Shown piece by piece: positions 43,519 to 52,411 of a DNA stretch of 64,000 bases. Numbering within the stretch: position 1 is the first letter of the stretch; every line of letters starts with the position of its first letter. A program made the translations under genes and the position numbers. The notes below the pieces were generated by a model that did not search any database, had not been told where the DNA came from, and was given only the letters and a program-made list of their open reading frames with translations. Location of the stretch: positions 1 to 64,000 of the forward strand of contig NZ_SODP01000002.1 of the NCBI RefSeq assembly GCF_004365355.1, given 5' to 3'. This DNA comes from Kribbella pratensis (GTDB lineage: Bacteria; Actinomycetota; Actinomycetes; Propionibacteriales; Kribbellaceae).

Positions 43519-43545
43519 CTTCCTGGGTGCGGCGCACCCAGGAAG
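43519..43545. terminator. Perfect 12-bp hairpin after the MmyB-like gene
   Basis: CTTCCTGGGTGC-GGC-GCACCCAGGAAG begins right after the stop codon. It could terminate the regulator transcript or, since a further CCTTCCTGG follows at 43551, act as an operator for the MBL gene. Confidence 0.65.
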
Positions 43546-43627
43546 TCGCGGCCTTCCTGGCAACGACGCGGGGATCGACGCTGTCTGTGTGGCCACCGGG
43601 CCATCCAGACTTTCTCAGGAGCTCAAG

Positions 43628-44467
43628 ATGTTGAGTTATTCGACGTACGTGGCGCCCTCCAAGCCGGCCGTCTCCAACGATCTCCCGCCCGGTGAGGTAC
43701 GTCGGATGTGGTCGCCTACCGCGGCGACGCTGATCTACGGCGAGCGCGATGCGATCCTGGTCGACCCGTTGATGACCCAGGCCGAGGGCGAGGATCTGGC
43801 CGGCTGGGTCGCGGCGAGCGGCAAGAACCTGACCACGATCTTCGTCACGCACGGCCACGGCGATCACTGGTTCGGCGCTGCGCCGGTTCTCGACCGATTC
43901 CCCGACGCCAAACCGGTCGCGACCGCGGCGGTCGTCGAGGGGATGAAGCAGAACCTCAGCCCGGCCTGGCTGGACGGATTCTGGCGCGACCGCTTCCCGG
44001 GGCAGTTGCCCGACCGGTTCGTCGTCGCCGAACCACTGGAAGGTGACACCTTCACGCTGGAAGGCGAGCAACTGGTCGCGATCGATCTGGGCCACACCGA
44101 CACCGATGGCACGTCGGCGTTACACGTCCCGTCGATCGGCCTGGTCGTCGTCGGTGACGTCGCGTACGACGAAGTCCACCTTTACCTGGCGGAGTCGGTT
44201 GCCGGAGGCATCGACCATTGGCTGGCCGCCCTCGACGTACTCGAAGGCCTGCAACCGACCGCAGTCGTGACCGGCCACCGCCAGGCCGACGCCTCCGACG
44301 ACCCTCGCTACATCGACGAAACCCGCCGCTACCTCAAAGCTTTCGCAGCGGCCGAGTCCCGGACGAACACCGCGCTCGAGCTCTACAACGCAGTACTCGA
44401 GGAGTACCCCAACCGCCTCAACCGAGGCGTCCTCTGGAACTCCACCCGGGCCGTCAAGAACAGCTGA
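43628..44467 (+). CDS. MBL-fold metallo-hydrolase
   Basis: A 279-residue metallo-beta-lactamase-fold protein with the metal motif THGHGDHWFGA, GHTDTDGTSALHV, VVGDVAYDEVH and VVTGH, which supply the expected His/Asp ligands. ATG 43628 follows the hairpin region; AGGAGC is 6-7 bp upstream. Substrate unknown. Confidence 0.87.
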   Translation: MLSYSTYVAPSKPAVSNDLPPGEVRRMWSPTAATLIYGERDAILVDPLMTQAEGEDLAGWVAASGKNLTTIFVTHGHGDHWFGAAPVLDRFPDAKPVATAAVVEGMKQNLSPAWLDGFWRDRFPGQLPDRFVVAEPLEGDTFTLEGEQLVAIDLGHTDTDGTSALHVPSIGLVVVGDVAYDEVHLYLAESVAGGIDHWLAALDVLEGLQPTAVVTGHRQADASDDPRYIDETRRYLKAFAAAESRTNTALELYNAVLEEYPNRLNRGVLWNSTRAVKNS

Positions 44468-44533
44468 CGACCATTCCGTCGAAGACGCGACAGAATCCCT
44501 CGGGCCGCCGGTCGGCTGAACGCTTCGGCCTGC

Positions 44534-44728
44534 TCAGCTTCGGGGCGTGAGCGTGTTCGGTCGGCCGGCTGGGGCGGGACGCGGCGTACCGGTGTTGTGT
44601 TGTTCGGTGGAGGCCGTTCTTGGGGCTGGGCACACTGGGCCGCGGCGGATTGGGCCGCCGCCGAGTTTGCGGCTCTTCCACTGTTTTTCGTCGTAGTCGT
44701 AGTACGTGTCAACGCCACCGACGGTCAT
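44534..44728 (-). CDS. Possible small protein, unknown
   Basis: A 64-residue ORF starting MTVGGVDTYYDYDEKQWKSR with GGGAGG 4 bp before the ATG, Tyr/Asp-rich at first and Pro/Arg-rich later. No family is recognised. The good ribosome site favours translation; the low-complexity tail argues for caution. It lies in the 390-bp gap between the MBL and GAF-ANTAR genes, which otherwise holds nothing I can identify. Confidence 0.4.
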   Translation of the reverse strand: MTVGGVDTYYDYDEKQWKSRKLGGGPIRRGPVCPAPRTASTEQHNTGTPRPAPAGRPNTLTPRS

Positions 44729-44856
44729 CGGTCCTCCCGACACCCCGAAGTACCCACGGCTGCTGACTGTCCAACACGCCGGTGTGTCGCAGTGTGCCAC
44801 CGGACGCGCGGACCGCACTACTCCCCGCAGGCTAATAACCGGATTCCGGACTTTGC

Positions 44857-45612
44857 TTAGGGGGACGTCGGCATATGCGGACGGGTGTCAGGCTCAGAGG
44901 GCTTGCGCGGGCGGTGTGGCCGGCACTCGGCCGGGGTGACGGCGTCGGCGATGATTCCGGCCGCTACCTCACGGAGCTTGATGTTGCCGGTCTGGGAGAC
45001 CCGTACGAGAAAGGCGAACGCACGGTCGGGGTCGAGCCGGTAGCGCTCCATCACGATGCCGACGGCTTGCCCGATCAGCTGCCGACTGCGCAGAGCTTCA
45101 CTCAAGGTCTCGCCATGTCGGGCCCATCCCAGAGCGACTGCGACGAGCCGCGCGAACATCATCCCCAACTGCCGGGAATCCGTATCGATCTCATGGGCGC
45201 GGGTCGCGTAGAGGTTCAGCGCACCGCGTGCATGCGGTTCGGCATGGAACTGGAACGCCAACTGCGACCCCAGCCCGAAGGAGGCGGCCGCTTTCGGGCC
45301 GTACGCCGGCCAGCGCAGATCCGAGGCCAGATCGTCGACCTGCACCACCGGTACGCCGGTCACCGCCGCGTAGCACGGCCCCTCGCGCAGCTCGTACTGG
45401 AGCTGATCGGCTTGGATCGCAACGCGGTGAGTCGGGGCGAGGGTCTCGATCCGGCCGGTCTTGCTGGTGACCGAGATGCTGGCGTAGTCGATCCCGGGAA
45501 TCGCCTCGGTGGCGCTGCGGGTGATCCGGTCCAGCGTCACCTGCAGATCGATCGGCACCAACAGCGAGGTAGCCACCTCGTTGATCACGGCGATGAGCTC
45601 CTGCATCTCCAT
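44857..45612 (-). CDS. GAF-ANTAR regulator (1)
   Basis: A 251-residue protein with a GAF domain (TLDRITRSATEAIPGIDYASISV, YELREGPCYAAV) and a C-terminal ANTAR domain (LIGQAVGIVMERYRLDPDRAFAFLVRVSQTGNIKLREVA). ANTAR domains bind RNA hairpins and act as antiterminators; GAF senses a ligand. ATG 45612 is 8 bp from GGGAGG. The tail after ANTAR is a ~30-residue Pro/Arg-rich extension. First of four such proteins in the window. Confidence 0.88.
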   Translation of the reverse strand: MEMQELIAVINEVATSLLVPIDLQVTLDRITRSATEAIPGIDYASISVTSKTGRIETLAPTHRVAIQADQLQYELREGPCYAAVTGVPVVQVDDLASDLRWPAYGPKAAASFGLGSQLAFQFHAEPHARGALNLYATRAHEIDTDSRQLGMMFARLVAVALGWARHGETLSEALRSRQLIGQAVGIVMERYRLDPDRAFAFLVRVSQTGNIKLREVAAGIIADAVTPAECRPHRPRKPSEPDTRPHMPTSP

Positions 45613-45932
45613 GACAAGCACCTCCCCGCGCTGACCGAATCAGTCCCACGCGCCACCCTCAGTCTGCACCCTTTACCGCTCAAGGGCGGCCGAGGAATTG
45701 GCAGCACTTCACCAGTTCTCAGCCGGTGACCGACAGCGCCCGGCTGAGGCCGAACCCGTTGCAACCTGGTCGCACGTTCGCGCCCGGGGCGGCCCGTCAG
45801 GGTGTCAACGGAATCTTGACGAAGGGGGTTGTCGTCGTTTCGATGACATGTTATATCGGGAGTAGGTGCTGAGCACCGCACAGAACGCGAAACAGGTTCA
45901 CCTGCAAGGATCCACGGGAGGTGCAGACAAAG
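45613..45932. promoter_or_regulatory. 320-bp divergent promoter of GAF-ANTAR (1) and Hsp20
   Basis: Near the Hsp20 side, TGTCGTC-(5)-GATGACA (45830-45848) is an imperfect inverted repeat, with TTGACG at 45816-45821 just upstream and AT-rich TTATAT at 45851-45856. The familiar HspR (HAIR) and CIRCE sequences are not seen. Confidence 0.45.
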
Positions 45933-46376
45933 ATGTTGATCCGAACCGATCCGTTCCGTGAGCTGGACCGCCTGACCCAGCAATTCTTCGGGGGCACCAA
46001 TAATCCCGGCACCTGGACGCGGCCGAATCCGATGCCGATGGACGCCTACCGCGACGGTGACCAGTACGTCGTCGCGTTCGACCTGCCCGGTGTAGCAGCC
46101 GACGCGATCGAGCTGGACGTCGAGCGGAACGTCCTGACGGTGAAGGCCGAACGGCGTCCACCGGAGGTCGGCGAAGACGTCGAGATGCAGGTGTCCGAGC
46201 GGCCGCTCGGCGTATTCTCCCGGCAGGTGCTCCTCGGCGACACCCTCGACCCCGAACGGGTCGAGGCCTCGTACGACGGCGGCGTGCTGACGCTCCGCAT
46301 CCCGATCGCCGAACAGGCCAAGCCGCGCAAGATCGCTATCAGCACAGACGCAGGACACAAGCAGATCGACGCCTGA
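45933..46376 (+). CDS. Hsp20/alpha-crystallin small heat shock protein
   Basis: A 147-residue sHsp starting [20 protein letters not shown], with an alpha-crystallin domain ([74 protein letters not shown] split over residues 38-135). ATG 45933 is used; GTG 45921 sits directly on the ribosome site. It is a cytoplasmic holdase chaperone and heads a run of small stress genes. Confidence 0.92.
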   Translation: MLIRTDPFRELDRLTQQFFGGTNNPGTWTRPNPMPMDAYRDGDQYVVAFDLPGVAADAIELDVERNVLTVKAERRPPEVGEDVEMQVSERPLGVFSRQVLLGDTLDPERVEASYDGGVLTLRIPIAEQAKPRKIAISTDAGHKQIDA

Positions 46377-46479
46377 CAGACCGTCGTACTGCGTTGCCGC
46401 TGCTGGTACTCCGGATCCGCCGGGATCCGCGAACGGCGCAGTGCGATCGGCGAGGCGCGCGATGAGTTGGTGAGTGCCG

Positions 46480-46743
46480 ATGACAACGATGATTCCAGGC
46501 TCAGTCGACCAGCTCGACACGTTCTGGGACGTCGTCTGTGACGACCCGGAGATGCTGCGGGCCGAGTTCGACGACCTGATCGCCGCCTGCTGGGACGACT
46601 CACCGCCGACACCGCCGAGCCGGCCGCGACGACCGGAGCCCAAACCTCGGCCGCAGCGGTCCCCGGATCCAGCACCCGGTGGTCCCGTCACGCGTCGGCC
46701 GCTGCGAGACCTCGAGGCCAGGCAACGCGGCCCTCCGAGCTGA
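46480..46743 (+). CDS. Small acidic/Pro-rich protein, unknown
   Basis: An 87-residue ORF (MTTMIPGSVDQLDTFWDVV) with an acidic helical first half (LRAEFDDLIAACWDD) and a Pro/Arg-rich second half. No family is recognised. It follows Hsp20 by ~100 bp on the same strand. An alternative GTG start lies at 46474. Confidence 0.5.
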   Translation: MTTMIPGSVDQLDTFWDVVCDDPEMLRAEFDDLIAACWDDSPPTPPSRPRRPEPKPRPQRSPDPAPGGPVTRRPLRDLEARQRGPPS

Positions 46744-47050
46744 CCAGATCCTCGACCGGACGTAGTCGGCTACGAGCGTGAACTCTGACGTGAAGGAGGT
46801 GGACGCAGCCAGACACGAGACACGCGAGCGAGCAAGACAGGGACCGGCGATGTGGTCGCTTGCGACCCGCATCTTCCCCGTGCGTCTTCAGCCACAGACG
46901 CCCTGTCCTCTTGGACGCCAAGGGGTCACGCAGCAGCCCAACTCGCGGGCGCTGCGCAGCAGGCCGCCACATCGCCCCGTCCCACCGCACCCCTTCCAGC
47001 ATCCTCGGCTTCGGCCCGAACCAACCCGAGTCACTTACCGGGGGGAGCCA
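46744..47050. other. 307-bp gap
   Basis: A GAAGGAGGTGGACGC stretch at 46791-46805 looks like a ribosome site followed by a GTG frame that stays open into the next gene, but the encoded ~80 residues are Arg/Pro-rich without features. I do not call a gene. Confidence 0.35.
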
Positions 47051-47413
47051 ATGATGACCAGTTCACCAGCTGACCGTGACGCGCTCCGGGTCACCGACCT
47101 CTCCTCAGCTTCGAAGGCAGCCGCCCAGATCTCGGCAGCGACGAGACGGATCGTCGGCCGCGCAGGCCAGCAGTCCGACGAAACCTCCGCATCAGGTGCA
47201 CGAAGCAGTCTCGGACCATTGCCGGCGCGGGTGAGCGTGCTGATCGGCGGAGACTGGATCAACACCACCGCCCACGCACTCCGGCAAGGCCGACGCGGCA
47301 CCCAGGCACTCATCGGACACTCAGGCCGGCTGTTCTGGATCAGCCTCGATCGGGTCCGTCAAACCCAGCGCGCCGCGGAGCGCCCTGACGAACTCAGGAG
47401 GGACGAGTCATGA
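47051..47413 (+). CDS. Hypothetical protein upstream of J-domain gene
   Basis: A 120-residue ORF from ATG 47051 (ATG 47054 also possible) after GGGGGAG. Ser/Ala-rich start (ASKAAAQISAATRRIVGRAG), then VSVLIGGDWINTTAHALRQGRRG and FWISLDRVRQ. No family recognised. Its stop overlaps the J-domain start by 4 bp, so the two are coupled. Confidence 0.6.
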   Translation: MMTSSPADRDALRVTDLSSASKAAAQISAATRRIVGRAGQQSDETSASGARSSLGPLPARVSVLIGGDWINTTAHALRQGRRGTQALIGHSGRLFWISLDRVRQTQRAAERPDELRRDES

Positions 47414-47847
47414 AGTCGCCGGGGCAAACCGATCTCTACAAGGTTCTCCAGGTAGCCGCGGACGCCGACGCGCACCAACTCGACCAGGCCTTCCGAGCAC
47501 TGGCGCGTCGCCACCATCCCGACGCGCAGCACCGGGAAATCGACCAGGCGGGCGAGAACACCAGCGAGCCGCCGCTGCGCGACAGTCAATATTTCCAGGA
47601 GATTCTGGCCGCCTACGCCGTACTCCGTGACCCCGTGGCTCGCGCGGCCTACGACAACGCGAAGCGGCCCACGGCCCAAGCAACACCCGCTGCGCCCACC
47701 GCAGCCGACTCGGCTTACGCGGCGATGGACAGGTCAGCGACAGCATCGCGCGGTCCTGAGCCAGCCCTTCGGGTCGGCCCCGTTCACTGGGCACCAGCAA
47801 GGCGCCGGCAAGCCACTCGAGTCACCGATCCGCGTCCAGCCGATTAG
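47410..47847 (+). CDS. J-domain (DnaJ-like) protein
   Basis: A 145-residue protein with an N-terminal J domain (LYKVLQVAADADAHQLDQAFRALARRHHPDAQ...FQEILAAYAVLRDPVARAAYD), including the HPD motif, and an Ala/Pro/Arg-rich tail without Gly/Phe or zinc domains. It would stimulate DnaK in a specific setting. Fits with the nearby Hsp20. Confidence 0.85.
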   Translation: MKSPGQTDLYKVLQVAADADAHQLDQAFRALARRHHPDAQHREIDQAGENTSEPPLRDSQYFQEILAAYAVLRDPVARAAYDNAKRPTAQATPAAPTAADSAYAAMDRSATASRGPEPALRVGPVHWAPARRRQATRVTDPRPAD

Positions 47848-47863
47848 AAAGGGAGAAGTCGCC

Positions 47864-48085
47864 ATGAGCTTCCACGCGGACGCGGCCGCCGACCTCCTCG
47901 CCACTGCCGCACTGCCAACCCTCGACGGGCATCCCAACACCGCATCGATCGAGATGGCAGGTGTACACGCGACGCTCGCCCTGGCCGAGGCGATCAACAA
48001 TGCATCCCGAACACTGGCCATCGCCGTAGCGAGACTCGAGACCCACCAAGCCAACGAAAACGTCTCCGCGCAATCAGGGGTGTAG
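47864..48085 (+). CDS. Small Ala-rich protein, unknown
   Basis: A 73-residue ORF (MSFHADAAADLLATAALPTL) with AAAGGGAG 9 bp upstream, mostly helical and Ala-rich (MAGVHATLALAEAINNASRT). No family recognised. Last gene of the run from Hsp20; it converges on the PPOX gene. Confidence 0.6.
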   Translation: MSFHADAAADLLATAALPTLDGHPNTASIEMAGVHATLALAEAINNASRTLAIAVARLETHQANENVSAQSGV

Positions 48086-48094
48086 TCGCGCGAG

Positions 48095-48599
48095 TCACGA
48101 TCCCGACAGGTCGACGGTCTCGTTGTCGGCCGGGAACTTGTCCGGATCGCGGGCGATGGCCGCGCGGGCCGCGCCGAGCAGCCTGACGACCTTGCTGCTC
48201 GGGCCCGGACCAGTACTCCGCGGTATCGGCATGCACCTTGAGCAGAACCAGGCCGGGCGACTTCGGCCCGTCGGGGAACCAGGCCCGCAACGGCGCCGAC
48301 CACAGTTCCTCGGCTTTCGCCGGGTCGATCACGACCTCGGCGGTGCCGGCTATCGAGGTCCACTCGCTCTGCTTCGGGTTCGAGAAGGACACGTTGACCT
48401 GCGGATTCGCCCCGATCTCGCCGACCTTGTCCGATTCGGCGTACGCGAAGAACCAGAGGTCACCGTCGAACTCGACCTCCTGGACGGCCATCGGGCGCGC
48501 CACGTGCTGACCGTCCGGCGTCATCGTCGTCAACATACAGATCCTCGCCCGGTCAACCAGCTCCGCGACAGTCGCTGCCGTGTCCTTGCCTTCAGTCAT
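48095..48599 (-). pseudogene. Pyridoxamine-phosphate-oxidase-fold protein with a frameshift
   Basis: From ATG 48599 the frame encodes a PPOX/general-stress-protein-26 domain (ICMLTTMTPDGQHVARPMAVQ, DLWFFAYAESDKVGEI, VNVSFSNPKQSEWTSIAG) down to TAEYWSGP at about 48205. There the frame breaks: a one-base shift near 48200-48206 restores the expected ending SSKVVRLLGAARAAIARDPDK and a TGA at 48095. In the unshifted frame it runs on to 47994 as an Arg-rich tail overlapping the gene at 47864. One extra G in GGGCCCGAGC would explain it; a sequencing error is possible. Confidence 0.8.
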
Positions 48600-48970
48600 G
48601 GGCCTTCATTACCTTCCGCTCGAGGGTTTGCGGGCCAGATACCCGCCGCGGCCAGAACTTCACAGACGTCGGGATCGGCTGCCGTCACCTCTAACCGGCA
48701 ACTAGCCGCCCAGCAACGCCGCTGCGCCACGTCCACCAGGTGGCGCAGTTCGTCGTGATCGGCCGCAGCGACGGTCGCGTCGACAGCCAGCACCACACCG
48801 GCAGTGGCTCTCTCGCAAGCGTCCAACAGCAGCTCTCGCGCCATCGCCGAAGCGGCCTCGGAGAATGACCCTTCGATCACGATGCGCACCAGCCCGGCGC
48901 CGCTCTCCAACCTGACCTCCGCGACCGGCGCGGTAGGTCGCTCCTGAGCGGATCCCCCAACCATCGTCAT
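48596..48970 (-). CDS. STAS-like protein
   Basis: A 124-residue protein from ATG 48970 (GGAGG 8 bp upstream). The sequence VRIVIEGSFSEAASAMARELLLDACERATAGVVLAVDATVA resembles STAS/anti-sigma antagonist strands and helices, without a clear phosphorylatable Ser motif. Overlaps the PPOX gene by 4 bp (ATGA). A link to stress sigma control is inference. Confidence 0.55.
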   Translation of the reverse strand: MTMVGGSAQERPTAPVAEVRLESGAGLVRIVIEGSFSEAASAMARELLLDACERATAGVVLAVDATVAAADHDELRHLVDVAQRRCWAASCRLEVTAADPDVCEVLAAAGIWPANPRAEGNEGP

Positions 48971-49233
48971 GTTCTCGACCTCCGTCAGGCAGCAGCACAC
49001 CACTCGCTCACTGTCCGACGAGTCGAACGAACCGGTACCCATCCGACGCCCCCGGACAAACACCGGCGATTGCGCGGGTGTCAGGCGGGATACCAGGTAG
49101 ACGTCCGACTCCGCGGGACGAAGACATCACAACCGGCGATGAGGGACGGCCCGTCGAGCCGCCGGACTGACCGCCACGCATCGCCGATCGTTGCCTCTGG
49201 CCCCGAAGCTGACCGAGGAGCTCGCGGGTGCTG

Positions 49234-49785
49234 CTACAGGGTTTCAGCGCGGGAATTAGCCCGCAAATCCACCACCTGAGGCAGCAGAGGTCCTTCCCCC
49301 AGCCCGGCGAGGCCGTGTTGCTGGAGGAAAGCCAACATGCCGTGCTCGAGGTGATCCCCGAGCCGGACGAGCCGGCGCGCGAGTTCCAGGTCACGCGACG
49401 TGCCTCGCTGAGGATGATCGATTCGCTCGAGCGCTGCCATCAACTGTCCACAAGTGGCGTGCGTGCCCAGGGGCGGATGACCGGCCCGGACGTTCGCGAT
49501 GAGAGCGAGGGCGAAGGCTTCCGGGGTGATGGTTCGATTCCATTGCAGATTCTCGACGTCGACGCCGACGACGCTGCCGGCCAGATCCGCGGCCAGGAAG
49601 CGCATCAATGCGACCGTAGGCCCGTTCCACCAGGCGATCTGCCACATTTTCGTGGGGTCGTCGGACACGGGACACCAGCGTGAGCCGACCGGTACGCCGG
49701 ATGCGACGGTCAACTGGTGAGCGAACCGGGCGACGAATCGGCCGTCACGCCGTAGGTGGTCGAGACGGTAGGGCGTTGTGCTCAT
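49234..49785 (-). CDS. Hypothetical protein
   Basis: A 183-residue ORF from ATG 49785 (MSTTPYRLDHLRRDGRFVAR) with GGAG upstream. It has one Trp-rich hydrophobic stretch (KMWQIAWWNGPTVALMRFLAADLAG) and a helical C-terminus (ELARRLVRLGDHLEHGMLAFLQQHGLAGLG). No family recognised. Between the STAS-like and second GAF-ANTAR genes on the same strand. Confidence 0.65.
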   Translation of the reverse strand: MSTTPYRLDHLRRDGRFVARFAHQLTVASGVPVGSRWCPVSDDPTKMWQIAWWNGPTVALMRFLAADLAGSVVGVDVENLQWNRTITPEAFALALIANVRAGHPPLGTHATCGQLMAALERIDHPQRGTSRDLELARRLVRLGDHLEHGMLAFLQQHGLAGLGEGPLLPQVVDLRANSRAETL

Positions 49786-49899
49786 CGAGGAGCTCCAACC
49801 AAAGAATCCGCGAACCAGGCAAAGCCACGTGTTGGACCTCGTGCTCGCGGTGAATTGCAGGCTACGCGCACGCGTCGTGCGGTTCAACCCGGCCTTGGT

Positions 49900-50571
49900 T
49901 CATCCCTGCGTGAGTGAGATGAGGCGTCTCGCGATCTCGCGGAGCTTCACGTTGCTGTCCTGGGACAATCTGGTCAGGAAGGCGAAGGCGCGGTCGTCGC
50001 TCAGCTGGTATCGCTCCATCACGATGCCGACCGCCGTACCGATCATGGTCCGCGTCCGTACCGCTTCACGCAGATTCCCGATCTCGCGGGCGTAGTCGAT
50101 CGCCGTTGCGGCCTGATGCCGGAACAGCTCGCCCAGGGCTCCCAGATCGCTGAAGGCGCCGACGTGCTCGGAGTACAGATTGAGAGCGCCGCGCGCCTTC
50201 GGAGCGTCGAAGAGGCGGATGCCGGCCTGGGCTCGCAGGCCCGCGGCGACCGCGCTGGCGGCGTACCGGGGAAACCGGTCGTCCCGGGCCAGATCAGGCG
50301 ATGCGACATGAACGGCGTCCGCAGCCGCTTCGTAGCAAGGACCTTCCCGGAGTTCGTACTGCGCTGCGTCGACGCCCCACAACAGGTCGTCCGTCGGCGC
50401 GACGGTCTCGAGCCGGCCGTCGGCGTGCAGGACCGTGATACTCGCGTAGTCCGTCTCGGGCAGCGCCTCGACCGCGGCAGTCGTGATCCGGCTGAGCGTG
50501 TGGTCGAGGTCGCCGGGCGTCAGCGTCTCCATCAGATGCTGCGCCACGGCCAGCAATCGGTCCTCGTTCAC
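49900..50571 (-). CDS. GAF-ANTAR regulator (2)
   Basis: A 223-residue protein from GTG 50571 (weak GGCGGA ribosome site). GAF domain (TLSRITTAAVEALPETDYASITVLHADGR, YELREGPCYEAA) and ANTAR domain (MIGTAVGIVMERYQLSDDRAFAFLTRLSQDSNVKLREIA). Very similar in layout to copy 1 at 44857. Predicted RNA-binding antiterminator with ligand control. Confidence 0.88.
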   Translation of the reverse strand: MNEDRLLAVAQHLMETLTPGDLDHTLSRITTAAVEALPETDYASITVLHADGRLETVAPTDDLLWGVDAAQYELREGPCYEAAADAVHVASPDLARDDRFPRYAASAVAAGLRAQAGIRLFDAPKARGALNLYSEHVGAFSDLGALGELFRHQAATAIDYAREIGNLREAVRTRTMIGTAVGIVMERYQLSDDRAFAFLTRLSQDSNVKLREIARRLISLTQG

Positions 50572-50692
50572 AATTCCGCCGGTACCCGATCACCGCGCCG
50601 GCACACCACTCGCACCGAGGTGACCTCCGGCGCGGGGTCGGGTGGGCTGAACTCCGGCCCACCCGACCCTGCAACGTTCCGGCTGTGGCTGA

Positions 50693-51325
50693 TCAACTCG
50701 AGGAGCCCGCCTGCCGGACGTTGTCTGCCGAATCCTTCGCACCGTCCGCGACCTGCTGAGCGGCCGAACGCCCCTCGGCGGCCACATCGGTCGCTGCCTC
50801 GGATGCGGACTGATTGACGCTGTCGACAGACTCCTGCGCGGGTTCTCGGAGGTTGTCCTTCACCTCTTGAACCACCTGAGCGGCTTCTTCCTTCACCGGA
50901 CCAGCAGCCTCCATCGCCTTGTCCTTGGATGCCTGGGCCATATCGCGTTCCCGCGTCGAGGCGGGAATCGCAGTAGCTACGACCCACCCTGCCGCGAAGG
51001 CGATCAAGCCGGCGGCCAGCGGCGTACCGCGTGTCCGCGCCAGCGCTGCGTCCGGCGCCGACCCGACGGCGCCACCGACCTTGCTCCCCGCGTCCTGGAC
51101 CGTGGACAGTGCCGAACCGGCGGTATCGGTCACGGATCCGCCGACGGAGTCCGCCGACCCCATCACGTGTTCCTTCAACCGGTGGACCCCAGCGCGGGCC
51201 CGCTCGACCCGCCGGCCGACGACGCGACCGGGACTGACCTTCTCCGTCAAGGCGTCCACGTCACGGCCCACCTCGCGGCGGGTCTGCTCGATGTTGCGTT
51301 TCAGCTCTTCCGGGTCTTCAGCCAT
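50693..51325 (-). CDS. DUF3618-type envelope stress protein
   Basis: A 210-residue protein starting MAEDPEELKRNIEQTRREVG, the DUF3618 signature, from ATG 51325 with AAGGAGG. One membrane segment (AAGLIAFAAGWVVATAIPA, about 120-138) is followed by a Glu/Lys/Ala-rich helical tail like LEA/apolipoprotein repeats. Last of three overlapping genes. Confidence 0.85.
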   Translation of the reverse strand: MAEDPEELKRNIEQTRREVGRDVDALTEKVSPGRVVGRRVERARAGVHRLKEHVMGSADSVGGSVTDTAGSALSTVQDAGSKVGGAVGSAPDAALARTRGTPLAAGLIAFAAGWVVATAIPASTRERDMAQASKDKAMEAAGPVKEEAAQVVQEVKDNLREPAQESVDSVNQSASEAATDVAAEGRSAAQQVADGAKDSADNVRQAGSSS

Positions 51326-51726
51326 TTCGCGTCCTCCTTGAGCGATTCGACCGTCTGGTCGGGTTTCGGGTTGACCTCCTGGAGCTCCTTGCGCCCCTTC
51401 GCCGCCAGTACGACGGCCACGACCGCCCAGACGACCGCGACGATCAGCGCAGCCCAGATGAGGTCCATTGCCTTGTCCAGGGCCCACATCGCCGTGAGGG
51501 AGACGAAGAGAGCCGTCATCCAGCCGGCGAAGGCGGCGCCGCCGAGCATGCCCGCTCCCTTGCCCGCCTTCTTCGCCTCGACCTGGAGCTCAGCCTTGGC
51601 CAGCGCCAGCTCCTGACGCGTCAGTTGGCCCAGATCGCTGGTCAGCTGGGAAACCAGCTCACCGACTGATTCGTCCACCGACAGCCGGTGCATACCGCTG
51701 CCCGGCGGTACATCGCCTACAGCCAT
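51301..51726 (-). CDS. Actinobacterial holin-X-type/DUF1469 membrane protein
   Basis: A 141-residue protein starting MAVGDVPPGSG, with an amphipathic helix (LTSDLGQLTRQELALAKAELQVEAKKAGKGAGM) and two membrane segments. It matches the phage-holin-like DUF1469 family common beside DUF3618 genes. It overlaps the DUF3618 gene by 25 bp and starts 2 bp after the preceding stop. Confidence 0.85.
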   Translation of the reverse strand: MAVGDVPPGSGMHRLSVDESVGELVSQLTSDLGQLTRQELALAKAELQVEAKKAGKGAGMLGGAAFAGWMTALFVSLTAMWALDKAMDLIWAALIVAVVWAVVAVVLAAKGRKELQEVNPKPDQTVESLKEDAKWLKTRKS

Positions 51727-51727
51727 C

Positions 51728-52411
51728 TCAGTGCTCCGATCCCGGCGGCGGGACGAGATACTCGTCGCCGGCCACGCCACCGACCGGCCGCTCCGGCAGG
51801 CCGACGCCGCTGGGCGAACCATTGCTCATCGGCGTCTCTGTGTGGGTCGGCATCGCTGTGCGTGCCGGAGTGCCGGCGTCGCTCCACGTGTTGCTCGACC
51901 CGTTACTGCTGCCCGCTGCCAGCGCGCGCGTGAGGCGGCCCGCGACGACACCCGCTCCCACGGCCACCAGCAGGAACGTGCCCGGCTTACGCCGCGCGAA
52001 CCCGCGGACCTCGTCCAGCAGCTCCCCCGGCTCGCGCTGCTGCAAGAAGTCCGCGGCCTGATCCGTGAAGGACGCACCGTGACGTGCCAGCTGAGCCCCG
52101 AGTCCCGACTGACCGTGTTCGGCCATCCCCCGCAGCTCATCGCTCACCGAGCGAAGACCGGTGGTCGCGCGCTCCTTCTGCTGATTGAACTGTCCGGCCA
52201 GCTCGTCCCGGGTCTGACCAGCCAACCGCCGGGTCTGCTCGCGGATCTCCGACGTCATGTCCGACGCCTTCTCCTTGACCGTGCCCGCAACCTGGCCGAC
52301 AGCCTCGGCCGAGGTCTCCTTCAAGTTCCCGGCCTCGCCCCGGGCCACTTCGGCCACACCCTCTGCCGGCGGACTCCCCGCATCCATCCGATGATTCGTC
52401 GTATGCGACAT
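51728..52411 (-). CDS. Membrane-anchored helical stress protein (DUF1469/DUF3618 partner)
   Basis: A 227-residue protein. Residues ~20-120 are a long Glu/Gln/Arg-rich helix (VKEKASDMTSEIREQTRRLAGQTRDELAGQFNQQKERA), then FARRKPGTFLLVAVGAGVVAGRLTRALAAG as a membrane anchor and a Ser/Gly/Pro tail. First gene of the three-gene operon. Confidence 0.82.
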   Translation of the reverse strand: MSHTTNHRMDAGSPPAEGVAEVARGEAGNLKETSAEAVGQVAGTVKEKASDMTSEIREQTRRLAGQTRDELAGQFNQQKERATTGLRSVSDELRGMAEHGQSGLGAQLARHGASFTDQAADFLQQREPGELLDEVRGFARRKPGTFLLVAVGAGVVAGRLTRALAAGSSNGSSNTWSDAGTPARTAMPTHTETPMSNGSPSGVGLPERPVGGVAGDEYLVPPPGSEH

